64,000 bases of DNA from Halobacillus andaensis (GCF_014636475.1 NZ_BMEL01000003.1:1-64000); one strand, 5' to 3'; counted from the stretch's first letter, positions 25,909 through 34,308 are shown. Notes: a model not told the origin generated them from the letters alone. Numbers and translations are program-made.

Positions 25909-26562
25909 ATGAAACAACTCATAGGATCACTTACCTTGGGTCTTCTCGTCTTCTTCATCAGCTTTCAATTTATGCATGAAGAACCTTCCGAGGGGACCAG
26001 GGTTCTCTCTACTTCAGAATCATCTCAAACGAAAGCGGAAGATGAACCTGGTCAGGATACGATAGAAACCACTTCCATTTCTCAAACCGAAAGGAAGCCT
26101 CCCTATAATGGAATTACACCTTCCAAAATAGAGATTCCATCGATTCAAGTTTCTGCACCTATTACAAAAGAGGGGTTAACGGAAAACGGAGGAATGGAAG
26201 TGCCTGATAATGACAAAGACGTAGGCTGGTTTGAACCTGGAACAAAGCCGGGGGATAAAGGAAACGCTGTACTTGCTGGGCACGTTGATAGTTATAAAGG
26301 GCCGGCCGTCTTTTTTGATTTAGATCAATTAAAAGCCGGAGATGAAATACTGATTCATGGAGAAGATTCCACTCTTACGTTTGAAGTAAAAGAAGTGGTC
26401 GCTTACCCAACAGATGAAGCACCGATTAATCAAATTTTTGGTTCATCTGATGCTCCTTCTCTGAACTTAATTACTTGTACAGGTTTGTATGATCGTGAAG
26501 CTGAAACCCATCAAGAAAGATTGGTTGTATATACAGAAGTAGTGGATCAAAAAGATGCATAA
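25909..26562 (+). CDS. Sortase (class F-like)
   Basis: A 217-residue membrane-anchored transpeptidase. The N-terminal helix (about 5-22) is followed by a Ser/Thr/Glu-rich spacer and the sortase fold from about residue 65 (SKIEIPSIQVSAPI). The catalytic triad is His in LAGHVDSY, Cys in LNLITCTGLYD and Arg in QERLVVYTE. It abuts the DUF4397 gene in one operon, so it should anchor that protein to peptidoglycan. Class assignment by eye is tentative (class F or D/E-like). Confidence 0.88.
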   Translation: MKQLIGSLTLGLLVFFISFQFMHEEPSEGTRVLSTSESSQTKAEDEPGQDTIETTSISQTERKPPYNGITPSKIEIPSIQVSAPITKEGLTENGGMEVPDNDKDVGWFEPGTKPGDKGNAVLAGHVDSYKGPAVFFDLDQLKAGDEILIHGEDSTLTFEVKEVVAYPTDEAPINQIFGSSDAPSLNLITCTGLYDREAETHQERLVVYTEVVDQKDA

Positions 26563-26639
26563 TTACAGTAAAATTTAACAAAAAAAATTTGCGCAGCGCC
26601 TATTCCTTTTTACAGAAAAATCGATTAAAATATTCTTAC

Positions 26640-26835
26640 TATAATATATAGTAATGAACGAAGACAAAGGGAAGGCAAATGGTGCGCCACCAGCATGTGC
26701 TGGTTCTAGTGGGTTCGATTCCCACCCCGAATTTTTGTGAGCAATTGATAAAAATTCGAGGGTGGTTTGAACCGGCTGAACTGTATTTTCCCTGCGTTCA
26801 GACTACCCTCCTCTACCCATAAGGAGGGATTTTTT
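26640..26835 (+). promoter_or_regulatory. Structured leader (candidate riboswitch/attenuator) of the GNAT gene
   Basis: A perfect -10 box TATAAT (26640-26645) precedes a leader of about 185 bases with mutually exclusive pairings. A tRNA-like fold occupies 26665-26732. A 15-bp hairpin (26722-26736 with 26750-26765, one bulge) would destroy that fold. GAGGGT (26758-26763) can instead pair with ACCCTC (26805-26810), supported by CTGAAC (26776-26781) / GTTCAG (26796-26801). Otherwise CCCTCC (26806-26811) pairs with GGAGGG (26823-26828), which is the Shine-Dalgarno and is followed by TTTTTT. This is the layout of an ON-switch. No clear -35 box was found and no known class is recognised. Confidence 0.65.
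26665..26732 (+). ncRNA. tRNA-like element without a usable anticodon
   Basis: The D-arm-like hairpin GGC/GCC (26674-26688) has a GG in its loop. Then come one linker base, a 5-bp stem CCAGC/GCTGG with a 4-base ATGT loop (26690-26703), five variable-region bases, and a perfect T-arm GTGGG-TTCGATT-CCCAC (26709-26725). The acceptor stem would have only three pairs (GGG 26669-26671 with CCC 26726-26728). Spacing mimics tRNA, but the anticodon loop is too short to decode. It is either a tRNA relic or a tRNA mimic. Confidence 0.5.
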
Positions 26836-27387
26836 ATGCTGAAAAAGCGTGACTTACACGACGTGCCAGCTCTGTTTGATTTGATGATTGACCCTGAAGT
26901 TTTCCCGTACGTGCGCCATAAAGCGGATACGAGCGATGAATATTATTTCATCACCAAACAGACGATCGAAGCTGAAGAACGCGGTGAGTTAATATCCCGG
27001 ACGATCCTTGATGAGTGGGGACAGCCAATCGGCACCATCAACTTATTTGATATTCAGGAAAATAGAGGGTTTCTTGCCACATGGATAGGAAAACCTTATT
27101 TCGGTAAAGGATACAATCAAATAGCGAAAGAGGCTTTTTTTAAGGAACTGTTTTTTCAATTAGATATCGAAGGAATTTTCATGAAAATACGACGCGCCAA
27201 CGTCAGGTCTTTAAAAGCAGCTTTGAAAATTCCTTACGTTGTGAATGCCAATGAGCTTTACCCAGATGTGTTTCAGTGGATTAATCGCCACGAGGAAGTA
27301 TACGATCTTTATATGATTTCGAAAGAACAATATATGTTTCATTATTATGGAGAACAAACTTCAGAGGAAGAAGTGTTGGAAGCATAG
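26836..27387 (+). CDS. GNAT family acetyltransferase (RimJ/RimL-like)
   Basis: A 183-residue acetyltransferase, MLKKRDLHDVPALFDLM at the N-terminus. The acetyl-CoA loop is in GKPYFGKGYNQIAKEA (about 90-105), followed by a helix and IRRANVRSLKAALKIP, the segment in which RimJ/RimL-type enzymes carry N-x-x-S. The start is the ATG at 26836, seven bases after GGAGGG. That ribosome site is the 3' arm of the leader hairpin, so translation should be regulated. An alternative TTG further upstream would read through the leader and is rejected. Substrate unknown. Confidence 0.85.
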   Translation: MLKKRDLHDVPALFDLMIDPEVFPYVRHKADTSDEYYFITKQTIEAEERGELISRTILDEWGQPIGTINLFDIQENRGFLATWIGKPYFGKGYNQIAKEAFFKELFFQLDIEGIFMKIRRANVRSLKAALKIPYVVNANELYPDVFQWINRHEEVYDLYMISKEQYMFHYYGEQTSEEEVLEA

Positions 27388-27406
27388 AATCTATGCTTCC
27401 TTTTTT
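27378..27406 (+). terminator. Terminator of the GNAT gene
   Basis: GGAAGCATAG (27378-27387) pairs perfectly with CTATGCTTCC (27391-27400), followed by TTTTTT. The stem includes the stop codon. Confidence 0.88.
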
Positions 27407-28074
27407 CACACTGTCTTAGGGACAGGAACACTCTTTTTATGCTGCGGTTTCTCTTTCTTGACTAAGTGATATGGAATGCTGATTTCCGGTGTTCCAAAGA
27501 CACCAGCAGCGACTTCGTGTTTATTAAAAACTAATGTTAATTTTTCATCTTTAATATAGTAGGCTGTGTCTTTTCTTACTCCTTGAAAGGATTGAATATT
27601 AAACGTTTCTGGATCACTCGAAAATTTCTTTTGAACTTCTTGGTTCAGCTTATCGATATGAGCCACATCCTCCAGTTTCAAAAATATTCCGTCTTTTTCA
27701 TTTTCAAAATTAATGGAACTTACCGATGATTCGTAATAATCCCCTCTCGTAATGTTTGACGTTAAAATTACAGAAATCATCTCTTTTTCCTCAATTACTG
27801 AGGACTCTCCATAATACAAAACTGGAAATCCTGTAGAATTCTCACCTGCCCTTTTAACTTGCTTCATCGTTGCATCTATTTCTTCTTTAATTCCTTTGTT
27901 TACTTCCTCTTCCAGCTTTTTATTTACGAGCCCATCAAAGTTTGGAAAATCGATATGGATTTCATAATCCTGCCTGATATGATCTTTATGCTGAATGCTA
28001 TAGACACTTTCTGCCTTAACTGGTAAGGCAAAAACCATCATAGCCATTAGTAATAGCAGCAGCTTTCTCATCAT
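27406..28074 (-). CDS. Exported DUF3298 (RsiV C-terminal-like) protein
   Basis: A 222-residue protein with a signal peptide (about 1-21, cleavage after VKA) and a mature part resembling the DUF3298 domain. The marks are the ISVILTSNITRGDYYESSVSSINF block and the C-terminal LTLVFNKHEVAAGVFGTPEISIPY. RsiV, the lysozyme-sensing anti-sigma factor, has the same outer domain, but here there is no transmembrane anchor or cytoplasmic anti-sigma part. It is therefore a secreted stand-alone form. The tail is Lys-rich. Function unknown. Confidence 0.75.
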   Translation of the reverse strand: MMRKLLLLLMAMMVFALPVKAESVYSIQHKDHIRQDYEIHIDFPNFDGLVNKKLEEEVNKGIKEEIDATMKQVKRAGENSTGFPVLYYGESSVIEEKEMISVILTSNITRGDYYESSVSSINFENEKDGIFLKLEDVAHIDKLNQEVQKKFSSDPETFNIQSFQGVRKDTAYYIKDEKLTLVFNKHEVAAGVFGTPEISIPYHLVKKEKPQHKKSVPVPKTV

Positions 28075-28215
28075 AATCCCCCTTTTTGTTCACTTCTTTT
28101 TAGTGTGACCACTTTTATAAAAACTTATCGACCTTGAAAAAATTTCTAAAAGTTATTGAAATCTTCATTCTTTTTGGTAAACTTAATACAATTTCTAACA
28201 AAAGGGGGAAAGGGT

Positions 28216-29034
28216 ATGATTCGAAAACTTACAGAGAAAGATGATTCAGCCTGTCAGCAATTACTAGCTGAAAAGCCAGCTGAAAATTTATTTATTATTG
28301 GCGACATCGAAAATTTTGGTTATGAACAAGATTTTCAAATGCTATGGGGAGAATTTAACAAACATCAGCAGCTTCACGCTATTTTACTGAAATATCATAA
28401 TAACTACATCGCATATGCCAGCCAGCCTTTTAACGCTAAAGGATTTGCGGCCATCATTAATAAGGACCCTGAATTTATGCAATTATCAGGCCTTCAATCC
28501 ATTACGGCACAAATTCTTCCTTACATCGAACATACACCGAAGAAAACACGCTCCCTTTTCTACGCAAAATGTGATCACAAAGAAAAGCTTGAGTTGAACC
28601 TAAATACCTCAAATGTTCATCTAGCTACAGTGGATGATGTCCCACGAATCATTGAACTTCAGGATCAAATTCCTGAATTCGAACAAGACAATAGCCGTGA
28701 AAGCAGTATAATTAAAGGGATCGAAGGGAAGTCAGCTCGAATTTATTACATCGAAGAAGAGCAGCACATGGTATCCAGTGCGTCCACTACAGCTGAAAAT
28801 TCCATGTCTGCCATGGTCGTAGGAGTTTGTACACATCCTAATTTCAAGCGAAAAGGCTATGCCAGCGCCTGTATGAAGAAGCTTTGTCAGGATCTTTTAG
28901 ATGAAGGAAAAATGCTTTGTCTTTTTTACGATAACCCAGATGCTGGTTCCATTTATAAACGCCTCGGTTTTGAAGACATCGGTAAGTGGATGATGCATAT
29001 TTTTGAACCAGTGGAACAACCTGCTTCATTATAA
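28216..29034 (+). CDS. GNAT family acetyltransferase
   Basis: A 272-residue protein with two parts. A divergent N-terminal half (MIRKLTEKDDSACQQLL...) is followed by a canonical GNAT domain from about residue 135, with the acetyl-CoA motif VCTHPNFKRKGYASACM and the C-terminal FYDNPDAGSIYKRLGFEDIG. The start is the ATG at 28216, with AAAGGGGGAAAGGGT upstream. This tandem GNAT/FR47-like arrangement is common in Bacillaceae. Substrate unknown. It shares a terminator with the converging VOC gene. Confidence 0.85.
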   Translation: MIRKLTEKDDSACQQLLAEKPAENLFIIGDIENFGYEQDFQMLWGEFNKHQQLHAILLKYHNNYIAYASQPFNAKGFAAIINKDPEFMQLSGLQSITAQILPYIEHTPKKTRSLFYAKCDHKEKLELNLNTSNVHLATVDDVPRIIELQDQIPEFEQDNSRESSIIKGIEGKSARIYYIEEEQHMVSSASTTAENSMSAMVVGVCTHPNFKRKGYASACMKKLCQDLLDEGKMLCLFYDNPDAGSIYKRLGFEDIGKWMMHIFEPVEQPASL

Positions 29035-29035
29035 G

Positions 29036-29067
29036 AAAAAGCGGTCTCTTCATAGAGATCGCTTTTT
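29036..29067. terminator. Bidirectional terminator between GNAT and VOC genes
   Basis: A 14-bp stem with one mismatch (29036-29049 with 29054-29067) and a TCAT loop, with A's on one side and T's on the other. Confidence 0.85.
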
Positions 29068-29908
29068 ACGCATTTATAAAAATTAGATTTCCAGATGGGT
29101 CTTTTACGAATAATTGTCGATTAGACCTCTCGTATTGATAGTCATCTGCTTGCAGCTGCTTTTCAATACAACTCAATTCCCGCTCCTCTTCAACTTGAAG
29201 AACAAACGAGACAAGACCTGCCGCATTCTCCGGATTCGGAGGAACTCCCTCACCTGCCCACGTATTTAACCCAATATGGTGATGATATTCATTGGAAGCT
29301 AAAAACAAGGCTTGCTCTCTCATTTGTATCTTAATTTGAAATCCCAATAGCTTATGATAAAAATGCAGAGAGTCTCGAATGCTCGCCACATGCAAATGAA
29401 TGTGGCCCATCACGGTCTGTATGGGCATCCCCTCCCATTGATTCGCCACCTGCAATAAACCTTCCGCATCTAAAGGATCTGAAGCAAGCGGCAACGATCC
29501 ATCCTCTTTGACTTTCCACTGATCTTTCGGCCGATCACAATAGATCTCAACCCCATTGCCATCAGGGTCTTGTAAGTAAATGGCTTCACTAAAAATGTGG
29601 TCAGCCGCTCCTTGAATAGGGGCTTTCATTTTTAATAAATGCTGGAGAACGCCGCCCAAGTCTTCTCTTGTCGGAACTAATAAAGCAAAATGATAAAGTC
29701 CGGCTTTTCCACGCTGTTTTTTAAAATCAGCACCTGACCGTACGATCAAAAGAACATTATCATCGACTCCTAACTGAAGTTCAGCTTTCGATTCGGTGAT
29801 CAACTCTAGCCCAAGAACCTCTGTATAAAAGTGTTTAGCAACAGCCAACTGCGTCACTCGGATAATCACCTGTTTAATAAAAGGTGATTCTAAAGTAGAG
29901 TAATTCAA
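29066..29908 (-). CDS. VOC family protein, CatE-like dioxygenase
   Basis: A 280-residue protein made of two VOC modules (about 8-125 and 165-280), like catechol 2,3-dioxygenase CatE/YfiE. Metal-type histidines are visible in VMGHIHLHV and NEYHHHIGLN. The first module ends DPDGNGVEIYCD, while the second ends DPSGNLIFINA with no Glu at the usual third-ligand place. The start is a TTG at 29908 with TAGGAG ten bases upstream; the nearby ATG is out of frame. Ring-cleavage activity is plausible but unproven. Confidence 0.78.
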   Translation of the reverse strand: MNYSTLESPFIKQVIIRVTQLAVAKHFYTEVLGLELITESKAELQLGVDDNVLLIVRSGADFKKQRGKAGLYHFALLVPTREDLGGVLQHLLKMKAPIQGAADHIFSEAIYLQDPDGNGVEIYCDRPKDQWKVKEDGSLPLASDPLDAEGLLQVANQWEGMPIQTVMGHIHLHVASIRDSLHFYHKLLGFQIKIQMREQALFLASNEYHHHIGLNTWAGEGVPPNPENAAGLVSFVLQVEEERELSCIEKQLQADDYQYERSNRQLFVKDPSGNLIFINA

Positions 29909-30046
29909 ATAAACTCATCTCCTACAACTTACTTTTTGTAAGTTAACTATATTTCTTCACCAAGATAAATACAACCAACATGACTTTTAACATTTCGATC
30001 ATACGGGTATGGTTTTACAAACACCCTATAGGAGGTCTTTACATTT

Positions 30047-30406
30047 ATGGAAAAGTTAATGTTCATACAAACAGGAATGGGAATTGATGTACATGGCCAG
30101 AATGTTACACACGCTTCCCTGCGTGCCGTCCAAAATGCAATTAATTCTAACTCGATGCCGGGCATACGCGAAGCCCTTCCCGATCAAGATTTAAATAACA
30201 TGAAAGTAAAAGTAAAACTCGCTCTTCCTGCCGATCTTGATAAACTGGATGAGGAAGAAGTAAAACAAGCTATCCCTTATGGTGAAGTAACCGTAGAAAA
30301 ACTCGAAGGCGGAATGATGACGACTAGCGGCATCGTTTTAGAAGAAAAGAACGATTCAAATGATCAAATGTATATTGTGAACGCCTCTGTTGAAGTAGGT
30401 TATTAA
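30047..30406 (+). CDS. Lin0512 family protein
   Basis: A 119-residue soluble protein of the Lin0512/TIGR02058 family, with IQTGMGIDVHGQNVTHASLRAVQNAI at the N-terminus and LPDQDLNNMKVKVKLALP. The family is uncharacterised. ATAGGAGGTC precedes the ATG. It is monocistronic with its own terminator. Confidence 0.82.
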   Translation: MEKLMFIQTGMGIDVHGQNVTHASLRAVQNAINSNSMPGIREALPDQDLNNMKVKVKLALPADLDKLDEEEVKQAIPYGEVTVEKLEGGMMTTSGIVLEEKNDSNDQMYIVNASVEVGY

Positions 30407-30440
30407 AAAAAGTCTGTTGGAATCCCCAACAGACTTTCCT
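30406..30440. terminator. Bidirectional terminator between lin0512-like and yteA-like genes
   Basis: AAAGTCTGTTGG (30409-30420) pairs perfectly with CCAACAGACTTT (30426-30437) around a 5-base loop. Confidence 0.85.
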
Positions 30441-31084
30441 TATTCTTCCCATTCATCATGTTCGTCTTTATATTTTTCGTAATGAACATTTCTCTCAAAA
30501 TGGACATTCTCTTCCCCTGTATATCCATGAATATCTGTAGAAACAAACGGTTCGAACTCCTCCGTGTACCCTGAACCTTCATCTTCCTCTTGAACAGAAG
30601 AGTCCTCGTACGTCATACTATTTTCATTAAAAGAAGCTACTTGCTGATACGCATTTGGATCTCGGTTATCCTCTTGATCAATCTCCCGCAAAACTTCTTC
30701 TTCTATACTTCGGTCATCAGGTACGTTTTGAGGAGAAGCATACTCTTTTTTCGTTTTTGCTGTAGGTAAAGCTTCGAGTCTTTCCTCTGGAATTCTTTCA
30801 CCTGATACTTCACAAACTCCATACGTTCCCTGTTCTATTCTTTTTAAAGCTGCATTAATCTCCTCAAGCTCCTGCTCTGCATGGTCCATTAACGCCATGT
30901 CTTTTTCTCTTTCATAAAGCTCTGTCCCTGAATCAGCAGGGTGGTTATCATATTGAGATAACTCTCCAGATGCCATGTCACTCGCAAATCCTCGATCTAA
31001 TCCGTAATGGTTGTTATCCATCATTTTTTGCTCAATTTCTCGTTTTCTTTCCTCTAGTTGAGCTTTAAAATGAGCGTAATCCAT
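30440..31084 (-). CDS. yteA: YteA-like sporulation protein (TraR/DksA-type fold)
   Basis: A 214-residue, very acidic protein. The N-terminal coiled-coil half contains ASGELSQYDNHPADSGTELYEREKD, then RIEQGTYGVCEVSGERIPEERLEALPTA, the TraR/DksA zinc-finger region. Only one of the four zinc cysteines remains (CEVSGERI), so zinc binding is unlikely, as I recall for YteA homologues. The C-terminal third is Glu/Tyr-rich and low in complexity. The start is the ATG at 31084 with AGGAGGA upstream. Function unknown; the family is annotated as sporulation-associated. Confidence 0.8.
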   Translation of the reverse strand: MDYAHFKAQLEERKREIEQKMMDNNHYGLDRGFASDMASGELSQYDNHPADSGTELYEREKDMALMDHAEQELEEINAALKRIEQGTYGVCEVSGERIPEERLEALPTAKTKKEYASPQNVPDDRSIEEEVLREIDQEDNRDPNAYQQVASFNENSMTYEDSSVQEEDEGSGYTEEFEPFVSTDIHGYTGEENVHFERNVHYEKYKDEHDEWEE

Positions 31085-31179
31085 TGTCATTCCTCCTGTT
31101 AACCAACTTACCTATAGTGTGGCTAAGGTGAATCGTTGTATTCATGAATAGATGTCAACGATCGAACGACCCACGCTTT

Positions 31180-31560
31180 CCTCATGTCAGCAGGAATCGT
31201 CTTCCAAATAAATGACGGTCACTTATGAAAGACCACTGAAAGAGTCTATCTAATCTTAAAGAGCCTCACGAATCGCTTGTCGGTGGATGCTTGCCACGGG
31301 CACGGCCTCAGCTAACTTTGTCGAGAAGTTCACTTGACCAAGTGGATCTTCGGCTCGCGCTGTTCCCGCGACGCACCGGACGTGTTAGTGTCGACGTTGG
31401 CTACAGGACGTGACCGGTTTTAATCGACCAGGCGTCACCACTGAACGCTCATCGTGGCATCAACAGAGATCCATCTAAAAAACCCATTCGTATGTGCAAA
31501 TATCTCCTCTTAAAAACCATCTATACGTTGTGTCTGTCGTAAAACGGGGTCAGGTCAAGA
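31180..31560 (-). repeat. Long composite non-coding repeat, copy B (inverted to copy A)
   Basis: The reverse complement of 31263-31533 aligns with 23347-23620 over about 270 bases at about 85-90% identity by eye. The GCCACGGGCACGGCCTCAGCT-type module at its left end also resembles 38250-38270. The region 31085-31654 holds no gene with a ribosome site. Confidence 0.8.
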
Positions 31561-31654
31561 AGTGATGTATACCCGTTCCAAAGTAAAAGGCTAAAGAACG
31601 ATATAAGATTGAAATGAAGGAATAAAAGACGCAAAATCTCTAAAAAGCTAGAAG

Positions 31655-31700
31655 AAAAGCGGCCTGTGTGAAATTTAATTTCCACACAGGCCGCTTTTTT
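31655..31700 (-). terminator. Terminator of the yrrT-luxS-mccAB operon
   Basis: A 16-bp perfect stem (31655-31670 with 31683-31698) and a 12-base loop, with a T-run after it on either strand. It lies downstream of mccB. Confidence 0.85.
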
Positions 31701-31764
31701 ACATTCTACCTTCCATGGACCTTCAGTTTTTCAGTGGCCTCACTTAAGACCGTTTTTTGCATCT

Positions 31765-32901
31765 CTATTTTCTTAACGCTTGCAGGAAATCTTCTTTTAA
31801 ATCTTCAATATCTTCTAGACCGATCGAGACTCGAACCAGTCCATCCGTAATGCCAAGCTCCGCACGACGATCTGCAGGAATTGACGCGTGTGTCATCATA
31901 GCTGGGACAGAAATCAAACTTTCCACTGCACCTAAGCTTTCAGCTAACGTAAAATACTTCACGTTTCGCAGCACTTGGTCGGCTCTTTCCCCGCTTCCCA
32001 CATCAAATGAAATCATTCCTCCGCTGCCGCTCGCTTGACGCTCGTGAACCTCACGCCCTTTATGATCTTGTAAGCCAGGATAGTAGATGTTTGTGATTTC
32101 AGGAAGGGATTGTAGAAATTCAACAAATTCACGGGTATTATTCTCGATCTCTTCCATACGGACTCCTAACGTCTTAATGCCTCGCATTAATAGCCAAGAA
32201 TCATGTGGACCGAGAATGCCGCCTGACGAGTTCAACACGAAATGAACTTCTTCTGCTAATGCTTCTGAATTTACAACGACAAGCCCGGCCACGACGTCAC
32301 TATGACCACCTAAATATTTGGTGGCACTGTGAAGAACGATATCGGCCCCAAAGTCTATTGGGTTTTGCCAATATGGGGTACTGAACGTATTATCCACAAT
32401 AAACGTTACACCTTTGTCCTTCGCCAAGTCCGATACTTTTTTCATATCGGTTATTTTCAAAAGCGGATTAGTCGGTGTTTCCACATAGATGGCCTTTGTC
32501 TTCTCTGTTAATGCAGCTTCAATGTTTTCAACCTCACTGGTGTCGACGAAGCTAGCTTCTAATCCAAAACGATGAACCACTTTTGAAACTAGCCGGTAGG
32601 TCCCGCCGTAGACATCATCTGTAAAAATAATGTGATCCCCTTGATTGAATGTCATTAGAACTGCCGTAATTGCGGCCATCCCTGAACCAAAGGCAAAGCC
32701 TGCATGCCCTCCTTCAAGATCTTTAATCAACTGCTCAAGCGCAAAACGTGTAGGGTTTCCTGTACGGGAATATTCATAGCCTTTGTGCTGACCCACTCCA
32801 TCTTGCTTATACGTACTCACTTGATAAATGGGTACCGAAACAGCTCCTGTCTTCTCATCACCTGTGATCCCGCCATGAATCAATTGTGTTTTTTTCCTCA
32901 T
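31765..32901 (-). CDS. mccB: Cystathionine gamma-lyase / homocysteine gamma-lyase
   Basis: A PLP enzyme of the Cys/Met metabolism family, 378 residues from the ATG at 32901 (GAGGAG eight bases upstream). It cleaves cystathionine to cysteine. Motifs are YSRTGNPTR, the PLP Lys in LHSATKYLGGHSDV (about 195), and C-terminal ESLGAVESLISVPAMMTHASIP with VRVSIGLED. It is the last gene of yrrT-luxS-mccA-mccB, almost touching mccA. It completes conversion of homocysteine to cysteine. Confidence 0.93.
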   Translation of the reverse strand: MRKKTQLIHGGITGDEKTGAVSVPIYQVSTYKQDGVGQHKGYEYSRTGNPTRFALEQLIKDLEGGHAGFAFGSGMAAITAVLMTFNQGDHIIFTDDVYGGTYRLVSKVVHRFGLEASFVDTSEVENIEAALTEKTKAIYVETPTNPLLKITDMKKVSDLAKDKGVTFIVDNTFSTPYWQNPIDFGADIVLHSATKYLGGHSDVVAGLVVVNSEALAEEVHFVLNSSGGILGPHDSWLLMRGIKTLGVRMEEIENNTREFVEFLQSLPEITNIYYPGLQDHKGREVHERQASGSGGMISFDVGSGERADQVLRNVKYFTLAESLGAVESLISVPAMMTHASIPADRRAELGITDGLVRVSIGLEDIEDLKEDFLQALRK

Positions 32902-32906
32902 TGCTT

Positions 32907-33824
32907 TCACTCCTCATAAATCCCTTGGCTTAAATAACGTTCACTGCTATCTGGAAAGATAGTTACAATTCGCGCCCCCGGCTCAGCCTTTTCCGCTTCT
33001 CGTAATGAGGCTTCAAACGCTGCACCGGATGAACTGGCTACGAGCAGGCCTTCGTTTAAAGCGAGCTCCTTTACCCGTTGAAAGGCTCTTTCATCCGTAA
33101 CCGTATGAATACCGTCAAAAAAACTTTTTTCCATATAGGGAGGTAGAAATTCCATACCAATCCCTTCGGTTCGATGAGGACCAGACTCTCCTCCATTTAA
33201 AATCGATCCTTCAGGTTCAACGATCACCGTCTTAATCGAGGCATCCTGTTCTTTTAAATAGCGCGCCGTGCCCATAAATGTGCCGCCGGTTCCTGCCCCG
33301 GCGACGAATATATCGATTTCACCGTCTAAGTCACGGTAGATTTCAGGGGCAAGCGTTTCGTAATACGTATTTGGATTCGCCATATTATGAAACTGCTGAG
33401 GACTGAAAGCATCAGGAATTTCATCACATAGCTCCTTGGCTTTTTTAATAGCTCCAAGCATTCCTTCAGCTGTAGGTGTATGAACGATACGTGCTCCGAG
33501 AGCTTTCATCAATGTTTGCTTCTCTTTACTGAATTTTTTCGGAATAACGAACACCACTTTAAACCCTTTTCCGATCGCCGCAAGAGCAAGACCTATCCCT
33601 GTATTGCCTGCGGTCGGTTCAACAATCGTACTTCCTGGCTTTAAATGACCGCGATTCAAAGCGTCTTCAATCAGTTTTAAACCCAGACGGTCTTTCACAC
33701 TGCCGCCTGGGTTCATAAATTCGAGCTTCGCAAATATTCTCGCCTGATTTGGAATCGCAGAATGAGTCAACTCAATCATCGGCGTATGGCCGACAAGTGA
33801 TTGCACGTTCGTAACGTAACCCAT
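32907..33824 (-). CDS. mccA: Cystathionine beta-synthase (O-acetylserine dependent)
   Basis: A CysK-type PLP enzyme, 305 residues. Substrate and PLP motifs are GGSVKDRLGL (PLP Lys about 42), EPTAGNTGIGLA (about 70) and the glycine loop AGAGTGGTFMGT (about 178). As a member of yrrT-mccAB-type operons it should condense homocysteine with O-acetylserine; a plain cysteine synthase is the alternative. GGTGAGG precedes the ATG. It begins 22 bases after luxS ends. Confidence 0.9.
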   Translation of the reverse strand: MGYVTNVQSLVGHTPMIELTHSAIPNQARIFAKLEFMNPGGSVKDRLGLKLIEDALNRGHLKPGSTIVEPTAGNTGIGLALAAIGKGFKVVFVIPKKFSKEKQTLMKALGARIVHTPTAEGMLGAIKKAKELCDEIPDAFSPQQFHNMANPNTYYETLAPEIYRDLDGEIDIFVAGAGTGGTFMGTARYLKEQDASIKTVIVEPEGSILNGGESGPHRTEGIGMEFLPPYMEKSFFDGIHTVTDERAFQRVKELALNEGLLVASSSGAAFEASLREAEKAEPGARIVTIFPDSSERYLSQGIYEE

Positions 33825-33846
33825 CGGTTTTCCTCACCTTCTAAAG

Positions 33847-34305
33847 TTAAAAGACTTCCGTCCATTCATCACGCTTCTTAAGCAATTCTCGCGCAAGCTC
33901 TTTTGCCCCTTCTAAACTATGGCTGGCAGCAAAACCGCATTGAACTTCGTTGCAAGCTGGAACTTCGTCCGCCTCTAGTACGTCCTGAAGTGTGTTTTCT
34001 AGAACTTCTAAAACATTCTCATAGCTGTCATCATTTAAAATAGCCAAGTAAAAGCCGGTTTGACAACCCATTGGTCCAATATCGATAATGCGGTCATGGT
34101 GATTACGACTCTTTTCCGCCATTAGGTGCTCAAGCGAGTGAAGAGATGGCATTTCCATATGCTCCTTATTCGGCTGCTTTACTCGGATATCATATTTATA
34201 AATTTTGTCTCCGTGCTCGCCTTCTGTCACCCCTACTAATCGGACATAAGGTGCTTTTACTTTCGTATGGTCCAAGTTAAAGCTTTCAACGTTCATTTGT
34301 GGCAT
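33847..34305 (-). CDS. luxS: S-ribosylhomocysteine lyase LuxS
   Basis: Cleaves S-ribosylhomocysteine to homocysteine and DPD, the AI-2 precursor. In 152 residues the zinc ligands are in [10 protein letters not shown] (HxxEH, about 53-57) and in the Cys of [11 protein letters not shown] (about 123). The catalytic Cys is in [11 protein letters not shown] (about 83). AAGGAG precedes the ATG by 8 bases. It sits between yrrT and mccA, where B. subtilis has mtnN, so its homocysteine product feeds straight into the downstream enzymes. Confidence 0.97.
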   Translation of the reverse strand: MPQMNVESFNLDHTKVKAPYVRLVGVTEGEHGDKIYKYDIRVKQPNKEHMEMPSLHSLEHLMAEKSRNHHDRIIDIGPMGCQTGFYLAILNDDSYENVLEVLENTLQDVLEADEVPACNEVQCGFAASHSLEGAKELARELLKKRDEWTEVF

Positions 34306-34308
34306 ACA

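Noticed and set aside
26665-26732. A functional tRNA gene
   Set aside because: Anticodon loop has four bases and the acceptor stem only three pairs; no CCA-adjacent processing signals.
26652-26835. A standard T-box for the GNAT gene
   Set aside because: The AGGGTGG...ACCG stretch is suggestive, but there is no stem I or specifier, the bulge has extra bases and the leader is too short.
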